Assembly: GCA_937871735.1 (NCBI GenBank)
Contig: CALMOI010000171.1
Location: 1 to 5,683, forward strand
Length of the DNA: 5,683 nt
Reading direction: 5' to 3'
DNA from: an uncultured Comamonadaceae bacterium
Lineage (GTDB): Bacteria; Pseudomonadota; Gammaproteobacteria; Burkholderiales; Burkholderiaceae_C
Part shown: piece by piece, positions 1 to 4,346 of the stretch
How the letters are laid out: the number at the start of each line of letters is the position of its first letter
Position numbering within the stretch: the first letter of the stretch is position 1
Translations under genes and position numbers: made by a program
Notes under the pieces: model-generated
Seen by the model: the letters and a program-made list of their open reading frames with translations, nothing else
What the model was told of the DNA's origin: nothing
The model's database searches: none

Positions 1-104
1 AATTTTTAACATCTCTACTGGCTTGTGTGGCAAAAGCAACAAGTTGGATCAAGCCCCGACTGCATCTGGGCGATGAGTAGGGCGCAAGCGGGCACGCTGC
101 TTGC
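1..104. other. Left edge, no supportable gene; possible tail of an upstream gene
   Basis: I see no complete gene here. Two + strand frames are open from the left edge and stop at 74-76 (TGA) and 78-80 (TAG). Either could be the last 24-25 codons of a gene outside the window, but codon use does not favour one, and I do not recognise the peptides. The stretch is more AT-rich at its very start. A short inverted pair, GGCTTG (20-25) and CAAGCC (51-56), is present but widely spaced. The terminator just downstream (118-147) fits an upstream gene ending in this stretch. Confidence 0.3.
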
Positions 105-105
105 G
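83..105 (+). repeat. Hairpin upstream of the terminator
   Basis: CGCAAGC (83-89) pairs perfectly with GCTTGCG (99-105) around a 9-base loop. No T-run follows, so alone it is not an intrinsic terminator. It lies 12 bases before the terminator stem and may form a tandem 3'-end structure with it. Confidence 0.5.
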
Positions 106-117
106 TGAAGCTGCATG

Positions 118-147
118 AAGGCCGCACGGTGCCTGTGCGGCTTTTTT
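118..147 (+). terminator. Rho-independent terminator
   Basis: GCCGCAC (121-127) pairs with GTGCGGC (135-141) as a perfect 7-bp GC-rich stem with a 7-base loop. It is followed at once by six T (142-147). The AAG just before the stem can extend pairing into the T-run, and gives the opposite strand a short A/T tail as well. It separates the mod operon from what lies to the left. It also argues against starting the first gene at the upstream GTG (105), since that reading frame would run through the terminator. Confidence 0.8.
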
Positions 148-155
148 CGGATTGG

Positions 156-179
156 CGTTATGTCGCAAACGATACAACG
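156..179. promoter_or_regulatory. Putative ModE operator (ModE box)
   Basis: This is a 24-bp imperfect inverted repeat with half-sites CGTTATGT (156-163) and ATACAACG (172-179) around an 8-base spacer. The right half reads CGTTGTAT on the other strand, so 6 of 8 positions agree. The flanking G155 and C180 extend the symmetry. The E. coli modA operator, as I remember it, is also 24 bp, begins CGTTAT and ends AACG. The site lies 72 bases before the start chosen for the first gene and just after the terminator, where an autoregulated mod promoter is expected. Identification by pattern and position is strong; binding is inferred. No convincing sigma70 promoter could be fixed around it. Confidence 0.65.
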
Positions 180-251
180 CTGCATCCCGCAGCAACGCAA
201 GTTGTCGCGATTGTCAGCAAGGTGACTTATTCAACCCCAGAGAGGCCCGTG

Positions 252-689
252 ATGTGCGCAGCGTTATATCGACCACCACCTAACGAAACCGATCACGCCA
301 GTTGGAATGCCACGCCCCGCCCGCCGTCTTGCGCCGGAGCCCCGCGTGTATCTTTGGAAAACTGGCACAACGAGCTGCCCGCCGAATGGCAGGCGCAAGT
401 GGTTGCGCCGGTGCGCTTTGAAATTGCCCAAGAGCACGACGTGCTGGCCGACCGGGTGGACGGCTGGGACGCCGCGCAGCAGCCTTGCTACTTAGCCCAG
501 CGCTACGTGCTGACCGAGCTGCGCACTGATGACGATGAGAGTTTTTACGAAGCCCCGGTCTACATCGAAACGCTGACGGCGTGGCGCTTGCAAGACAACC
601 GCTGGCTGCACCTGCACCAAACCATCAGCGATTGCGACCGGGGTGTGGCGCGGCGCAGCCTGAGCCTGAGTCATGCCCGGCCACGTTGA
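252..689 (+). CDS. Unrecognised 145-residue protein, first gene of the mod operon
   Basis: I do not recognise this family. The frame is open from a GTG at 105, but that start overlaps the terminator and the ModE box. ATG 252 is preceded by AGAGAGG (239-245) at 6-base spacing, so I chose it. The product has a Pro-rich N-terminus, no signal peptide and no membrane segment. The body, from about residue 32, is mixed and acidic, rich in Trp, Tyr, Asp and Glu (for example RFEIAQEHDVLADRVDGWD and SFYEAPVYIETLTAWRLQ). The tail contains CDRGVARRS. It looks like a compact soluble cytoplasmic protein. Its end overlaps the longer modE start by 17 bases, suggesting translational coupling. Its position just after the ModE box suggests a molybdenum-related role, but that is inference from context only. 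The first ~30 residues are the least certain part. Confidence 0.65.
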   Translation: MCAALYRPPPNETDHASWNATPRPPSCAGAPRVSLENWHNELPAEWQAQVVAPVRFEIAQEHDVLADRVDGWDAAQQPCYLAQRYVLTELRTDDDESFYEAPVYIETLTAWRLQDNRWLHLHQTISDCDRGVARRSLSLSHARPR

Positions 690-1551
690 ATTTGCCACCC
701 TCAAGCCCCCACACATGACCGTATCTTCTGCACCCAGCACGCACCAGCTCACCGGCAAGCTGCTGATCGCCACCGCGATGGGCGACTTTCTGGGCGACAA
801 GCGCATCCGCTTGCTCGAAGCCATTGACACCCAAGGCTCAATCTCGCAGGCGGCCAAAGCGGTGCCGATGTCGTACAAAGCCGCTTGGGATGCGGTGGAC
901 GACATGAATAACCTCGCGCCCGAGCCGCTGGTACACCGCTCCGCCGGGGGGCGTCACGGCGGCGGCACCGAGCTGACGGCCTTTGCCCGTCGCCTGATCG
1001 CGTTTTACCGGGCGCTGGAGCAGGAATCGCAAGCGGCGCTGGCCAAGCTCACCGGCAATCTCAGCCACGATGGGGCGGCTGATGTGGCGGACTTTCGCCT
1101 CGTTCTCAGGAGACTTTCCATGAAATCCAGCGCACGCAACCAATTTGCGGGCCCGGTGGTGGCGTTGAAAGCGGGCGTGGTGGACACCGAAGTCACCATC
1201 CGCTTGGCACCCGAGTTGCACTTGACCGCCGTTGTGACCGGCGAATCAGCCGAGAACCTCGGGCTGGCGGTGGGCGGCGATGTGCTGGCCTTCGTCAAAG
1301 CCTCGTCGGTGATGCTGTTGACGCAAGGGGAGGGCGAGCGCATTTCGGCACGCAACCGGCTGCGCGGCACCATCACCCACATCCACACCGGGCCGGTGAA
1401 TTCAGAGGTCACGGTGGCGCTGCCCGGTGGCCGCCACCTGATCACCTCGGTCATCACCGATGACAGCGTGCGTCGCCTTGAACTGGCGGTCGGCCAGCCG
1501 GTGACGGCGGTGTTCAAAGCGTCCAGCGTGTTTTTGGTGGCGGCAGATTGA
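673..1551 (+). CDS. modE: Molybdate-responsive transcriptional regulator ModE
   Basis: A dimeric cytoplasmic repressor that binds molybdate (or tungstate) and then its operator, shutting off molybdate uptake genes. Counting from ATG 673 (292 aa), residues ~25-125 are the winged-helix part, with the ModE hallmark GSISQAAKAVPMSYKAAWDA (55-74), then DDMNN and a Gly-rich wing, GGRHGGG (92-98). Two Mop (TOBE) domains follow: SARNQ at 153-157 begins the first and SARNR at 225-229 the second. Both end in the repeated KASSV element (209-213 and 282-286). E. coli ModE is about 262 aa with the same architecture. The start is uncertain: ATG 715 (278 aa) fits the usual N-terminus better, while 673 overlaps the upstream gene. 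Neither has a clear Shine-Dalgarno. Probably autoregulated through the 156-179 box. An internal start signal lies at 1108-1122. Confidence 0.95.
   Translation: MPGHVEFATLKPPHMTVSSAPSTHQLTGKLLIATAMGDFLGDKRIRLLEAIDTQGSISQAAKAVPMSYKAAWDAVDDMNNLAPEPLVHRSAGGRHGGGTELTAFARRLIAFYRALEQESQAALAKLTGNLSHDGAADVADFRLVLRRLSMKSSARNQFAGPVVALKAGVVDTEVTIRLAPELHLTAVVTGESAENLGLAVGGDVLAFVKASSVMLLTQGEGERISARNRLRGTITHIHTGPVNSEVTVALPGGRHLITSVITDDSVRRLELAVGQPVTAVFKASSVFLVAAD
1108..1113 (+). promoter_or_regulatory. Shine-Dalgarno inside modE
   Basis: AGGAGA lies six bases before an in-frame ATG at 1120, a near-ideal ribosome-binding site. In the modE frame it encodes two adjacent arginines as AGG and AGA. Every other arginine codon I read in modE is CGN. 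The signal therefore does not look like simple by-product of local codon use. Confidence 0.5.
1120..1551 (+). CDS. Possible internal-start product: free-standing two-domain molbindin
   Basis: Initiation at ATG 1120, in frame with modE, would give a 143-residue protein starting MKSSARNQF and consisting only of the two Mop domains. Free-standing molbindins (Mop, ModG) bind molybdate or tungstate oxyanions in the cytoplasm and store or buffer them. They typically start with a short M-K-x-SARNQ sequence, as here. The two-domain layout is like ModG of Azotobacter. The AGGAGA at 1108-1113 is well spaced. Against it: the same linker (serine, hydrophobic residue, then SARNQ) is conserved in ordinary ModE, so the ATG may simply be a linker methionine. 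This is a second product nested in modE, not a replacement for it. Confidence 0.35.
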   Translation: MKSSARNQFAGPVVALKAGVVDTEVTIRLAPELHLTAVVTGESAENLGLAVGGDVLAFVKASSVMLLTQGEGERISARNRLRGTITHIHTGPVNSEVTVALPGGRHLITSVITDDSVRRLELAVGQPVTAVFKASSVFLVAAD

Positions 1552-1629
1552 TGCGCTGCCGCTCTGCCCGTGCAAGCTTTGCATGATTTCTTTCTCACTT
1601 CCACACCCCCTTACCCTCAGGAGCTCCCC
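1552..1629 (+). other. modE-modA gap with small hairpin and G-free C-rich tract
   Basis: The 78-base gap contains TGCAA (1571-1575) and TTGCA (1579-1583) as a weak 5-bp hairpin with a 3-base loop. It is followed by 34 bases without a single G (1586-1619; 16 are C). No credible promoter was found, so modA is probably read through from modE. A C-rich, G-poor stretch of this kind is what Rho factor prefers, but that role is only a suggestion. The modA ribosome-binding site (AGGAG, 1619-1623) follows directly. Confidence 0.4.
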
Positions 1630-2391
1630 ATGAAATTGTCCAGTTTGTCCCGTCGTGCGTGTCTGCTGGCTGCGGCGACTTTGGTGTTGTCGGCCCACGC
1701 GCAAGCAGATGAAGTCTCGGTGGCCGTGGCCGCCAACTTCACCGCGCCCATGCAAAAAATTGCCGCCGCCTTTGAAAAGGAAACCGGCCACAAGGTGGTG
1801 GCCTCGTTTGGCTCGACCGGCAAGTTCTACGCGCAGATCAAGAACGGCGCGCCCTTTGAAGTGCTGCTGGCCGCCGACGACGAAACCCCGGCCAAGCTGG
1901 TCAAAGAAGGCGCAGCCATCACCGGCAGCCAGTTCACCTACGCCGTCGGCAAGCTGGTGCTGTGGTCGCCGAAACCCGGCGTGGTGGATGGTGCGGGCGA
2001 GGTGCTGAAAAAAGGCGTGTTCGAGCACCTGGCGCTGGCCAACCCCAAGCTCGCGCCGTATGGCGCAGCGGGCATCGACACCATGAAAGCCTTGGGCGTG
2101 TACGCCGCCATCGAGCCCAAGGTGGTGATGGCGGAAAACATCACGCAGGCCTACCAGTTCGTCAGCAGCGGCAACGCGCAACTGGGCTTTGTGGCGCTGT
2201 CGCAGGTGCTCAAGGACGACAAAATCGACGGCTCCGCTTGGCTGGTGCCCGCCAACCTGTACCAACCCATCCGCCAAGACGCGGTGCTGCTGAGCCCCGG
2301 CAAAGCCAAGCCCGCTGCCGAGGCGCTACTCAAGTATCTCAAGAGCGATGCGGCCCGCGCCGTCATCAAAAGCTCCGGCTACAGCTTTTGA
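1630..2391 (+). CDS. modA: Molybdate ABC transporter, periplasmic binding protein ModA
   Basis: Captures molybdate or tungstate in the periplasm and hands it to ModBC. The 253-residue product starts at an ATG with AGGAG 6 bases upstream. A signal peptide is clear: basic start, hydrophobic core LLAAATLVL (12-20), and AQA at 24-26 as the likely cleavage site. The n-region carries SRR followed by ACLL (7-13), which slightly resembles a twin-arginine signal. The mature protein has VAVAANFTAPMQKIA (31-45), the SFGSTG oxyanion loop (59-64), NGAPFEVLLAADDETP (72-87) and FTYAVGKLVLWSP (102-114). PYGAAG is at 143-148, and LGFVALSQV follows near residue 193. Asn in AANF where E. coli ModA has Ser in AASL resembles, from memory, the Azotobacter ModA2 type. 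Length is normal. Confidence 0.96.
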   Translation: MKLSSLSRRACLLAAATLVLSAHAQADEVSVAVAANFTAPMQKIAAAFEKETGHKVVASFGSTGKFYAQIKNGAPFEVLLAADDETPAKLVKEGAAITGSQFTYAVGKLVLWSPKPGVVDGAGEVLKKGVFEHLALANPKLAPYGAAGIDTMKALGVYAAIEPKVVMAENITQAYQFVSSGNAQLGFVALSQVLKDDKIDGSAWLVPANLYQPIRQDAVLLSPGKAKPAAEALLKYLKSDAARAVIKSSGYSF

Positions 2392-2405
2392 CAGGATTGC
2401 CCCTC

Positions 2406-2474
2406 ATGAAGATCGCCATTGCCACCAAAGCCGACAATGCCCTGCCGCAACCACCGCGCGGCTGCCGCCGTTAG
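2406..2474 (+). CDS. 22-codon mini-ORF between modA and modB
   Basis: AGGA (2393-2396) stands 9 bases before ATG 2406, and the frame ends at TAG 2472-2474, six bases before the modB ATG. The modB start itself has only a weak ribosome-binding site, so this short frame could deliver ribosomes to modB. The peptide begins MKIAIATKA and ends GCRR, with a PQPP stretch. Its first residues resemble the start of NifX/NifB-type molybdenum-iron cluster-binding proteins (MKIA-[IV]-A-T), which would make it either a remnant of such a gene or a leader peptide. Neither is proven. At this length the frame could also be chance. Confidence 0.4.
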   Translation: MKIAIATKADNALPQPPRGCRR

Positions 2475-2480
2475 AAACCT

Positions 2481-3173
2481 ATGGAATTTTCTGCCCACGA
2501 CCGTGCCGCTGTGCTGCTCACGCTAGAGCTGGCCAGCTTGGTGACGGTGCTGCTGCTGCTGATCGGCACGCCCATCGCTTGGTGGCTGGCGCGGCCCGCG
2601 TCGCCCCATGCCGTGCTGCGGGCGTTCAAAACCGTGGTCGGGGCCGTGGTCACGCTGCCGCTGATCTTGCCGCCCGCCGTGCTCGGCTTTTACCTGCTGG
2701 TGCTGATGGGGCCGCAAGGGCCGGTCGGCCAACTCACGCAGGCGCTGGGGCTGGGGCTGCTGCCGTTCACTTTCGCGGGGTTGGTGGTGGCTTCGGTGAT
2801 TTACTCGATGCCCTTTGTGGTGCAGCCTTTGCAGCAAGCCTTTGCCGCCATCGGCACGCTGCCCATGCAGGCGGCGGCCACGCTGCGCGCCTCGCCGTGG
2901 GATGCGTTTGTCACCGTGGCGCTGCCGCTGGCGCGCCCCGGCTTCATCACCGCCGCCGTGCTGGGTTTTGCGCACACGGTGGGCGAATTCGGGGTGGTGC
3001 TGATGATCGGCGGTAACATTCCTGGCAAGACCCAAGTGCTGTCGATGGCGATTTACAACCACGTCGAAGCGCTGGAATACGCTGACGCGCACCGGCTGGC
3101 GGGCGGGCTGCTGGTGTTCTCGTTCGCGGTTTTGCTGCTGCTGTACCGCCGGGGCTGGGGGCCAACGCCATGA
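2481..3173 (+). CDS. modB: Molybdate ABC transporter, permease ModB
   Basis: Inner-membrane channel subunit; a dimer pairs with two ModC ATPases and receives molybdate from ModA. The 230-residue product has about five hydrophobic segments, near residues 10-36, 51-77, 93-115, 155-177 and 206-222. The cytoplasmic EAA-type coupling loop lies at about 130-154 (AAATLRASPWDAF then LPLARPG). The family-typical TLPLILPPAVLGFYLL (58-73) and HTVGEFGVVLMIGGNIPGKT (165-184) are present. The ATG at 2481 has little Shine-Dalgarno character (TTAGAAACCT precedes it), so coupling to the mini-ORF is likely. The TGA overlaps the modC ATG as ATGA. Length is usual for ModB. Confidence 0.96.
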   Translation: MEFSAHDRAAVLLTLELASLVTVLLLLIGTPIAWWLARPASPHAVLRAFKTVVGAVVTLPLILPPAVLGFYLLVLMGPQGPVGQLTQALGLGLLPFTFAGLVVASVIYSMPFVVQPLQQAFAAIGTLPMQAAATLRASPWDAFVTVALPLARPGFITAAVLGFAHTVGEFGVVLMIGGNIPGKTQVLSMAIYNHVEALEYADAHRLAGGLLVFSFAVLLLLYRRGWGPTP

Positions 3174-4249
3174 GCGCCATCGGCATTGAAGCGCGCTTTG
3201 CGTTGGCCTACCCCGGCTTCAGCTTGGATGTGGATTTGCATCTGCCGGGGCGCGGCGTGACGGCGTTGTTTGGCCCCTCGGGCTGTGGCAAAACCACGCT
3301 GCTGCGCTGCATGGCGGGCTTGACGCACGCACCCAGCGGGCGGCTGCGGGTGCAAGGCGAAGTCTGGCAGGGCGAGCACCAGTTTGTGCCCACGCACCAG
3401 CGCCCGCTGGGCTACGTGTTTCAAGAAGCCAACCTGTTTGCGCACCTCACGGTGCAGGCTAACTTGGCCTATGGCCAGTCGCGGGTGCCGCAGGCGCAGC
3501 GGCGGGTGCAGTGGGACAGGGCGGTGGAATTGCTCGGCATCGGCCACCTGCTGGCGCGCAAGCCGCAAGCCTTGTCGGGCGGCGAACGCCAGCGCGTCGC
3601 CATTGCCCGCGCCTTGCTGACCAGCCCGCGCATCTTGCTGATGGACGAGCCGCTGGCCGCCCTTGACCTTCAGCGCAAGCTCGAATTCATGCCGTATCTG
3701 GAGCGCCTGCACCACGAGCTGGACATTCCGGTGATCTACGTCAGCCACGCCCCCGATGAAGTCGCCCGGCTGGCCGACCATTTGGTGGTGCTGGACGCGG
3801 GCCGCGTGCTGGCCTCAGGCCCGTTGACCGACACCTTGGCGCGCTTGGATTTGCCGATCCGCCTCGGCGAAGACGCAGGTGTGGTGCTGAACGCCGTGGT
3901 GGCTGAACGCGATGCCGCTTGGCACTTGGCGCGGGTCGAGTTTGACGGCGGCAGCCTGTGGGTGCGCGATGCGGGCCACGCGCTGGGGCAGCCGGTGCGG
4001 GTGCGCATCTTGGCGCGTGACGTGAGTTTGGCCCTGCACCCCAGCGCTGATATCAGCATCCAAAACAGCCTGCCCGCCGTGGTTGATGAACTCGCCGGTG
4101 ATGAGCACCCCGCGCTGGCGCTGGCGCGATTGCACGTCGGCGCAAGCCCGCTGGTTGCCCGCCTGACCCGCCGCGCCGCCGACCGCTTGGGCCTGCAAGC
4201 CGGACAGGCGCTGTGGGTGCAGATCAAGGCGGTGGCGCTGGTGGGCTGA
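3170..4249 (+). CDS. modC: Molybdate ABC transporter, ATP-binding protein ModC
   Basis: Cytoplasmic ATPase that powers ModB. The 359-residue product has all catalytic motifs: Walker A GPSGCGKT (35-42), Q-loop Gln85 in GYVFQEANLF, signature LSGGERQRVAIARAL (135-149), Walker B ILLMDEP with catalytic Glu160, D-loop LAALD and switch His193 in YVSHAPDEV. The C-terminal part has a Mop/TOBE regulatory domain (about 295-358), including SIQNSLPAVV and the ending WVQIKAVALVG. In ModC-type ATPases this domain can bind molybdate and inhibit transport when the internal level is high (family knowledge). The start overlaps the modB stop by 4 bases, consistent with coupled translation. Length and architecture are standard; nothing appears missing. 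Confidence 0.96.
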   Translation: MSAIGIEARFALAYPGFSLDVDLHLPGRGVTALFGPSGCGKTTLLRCMAGLTHAPSGRLRVQGEVWQGEHQFVPTHQRPLGYVFQEANLFAHLTVQANLAYGQSRVPQAQRRVQWDRAVELLGIGHLLARKPQALSGGERQRVAIARALLTSPRILLMDEPLAALDLQRKLEFMPYLERLHHELDIPVIYVSHAPDEVARLADHLVVLDAGRVLASGPLTDTLARLDLPIRLGEDAGVVLNAVVAERDAAWHLARVEFDGGSLWVRDAGHALGQPVRVRILARDVSLALHPSADISIQNSLPAVVDELAGDEHPALALARLHVGASPLVARLTRRAADRLGLQAGQALWVQIKAVALVG

Positions 4250-4346
4250 TGCACGCTCTGTGCGGGTTTGCTCTAGGGCGATAGAGGCCGAGCAACAGTC
4301 AACGCCGGGTATCGTGGTGACTTCGCCCCTACGCCTGCTTGCCGCT
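4250..4346 (+). other. Gap after modC with weak inverted repeats
   Basis: No gene is seen in these 97 bases. CTCTA and TAGAG (within 4271-4286) can form a 5-bp hairpin around GGGCGA. An alternative pairing joins TTGCTC (ending 4273) with GAGCAA (starting 4290). No T-run follows, so this is not an intrinsic terminator. The mod operon may end here by another means, or transcription may continue into the next gene. Confidence 0.35.

Noticed and set aside
42..53. FNR/CRP-like palindrome around TTGGATCAA
   Set aside because: The half-sites lack the spacing of FNR (TTGAT-N4-ATCAA) or CRP sites; it is too short to mean anything.
152..178. Sigma70-like promoter TTGGCG, 15 bases, TACAAC over the ModE box
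   Set aside because: The position suits a repressible promoter, but both hexamers are poor matches and a 15-base spacer is short.
202..232. Possible promoter using TTGTCG or TTGTCA with a TTATTC -10
   Set aside because: Spacing or the -10 element does not fit in any combination.
105..251. Upstream GTG start extending the first gene by 49 residues
   Set aside because: It crosses the terminator and ModE box, while ATG 252 has an AGAGAGG site at good spacing.
1402..2277. Long minus-strand open frame opposite modE and modA
   Set aside because: It mirrors the codon pattern of clear + strand genes, gives a His/Gly/Arg-rich product with no recognisable family, and is a GC-bias shadow.
2348..3016. 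Ala/Arg/Gly-rich + strand frame overlapping modA end and modB
   Set aside because: Its composition is typical of a shifted frame; modB in the other frame has membrane segments and family motifs.
4268..4295. Terminator after modC
   Set aside because: The possible hairpins are short and no T-run follows, so only weak inverted repeats are reported.
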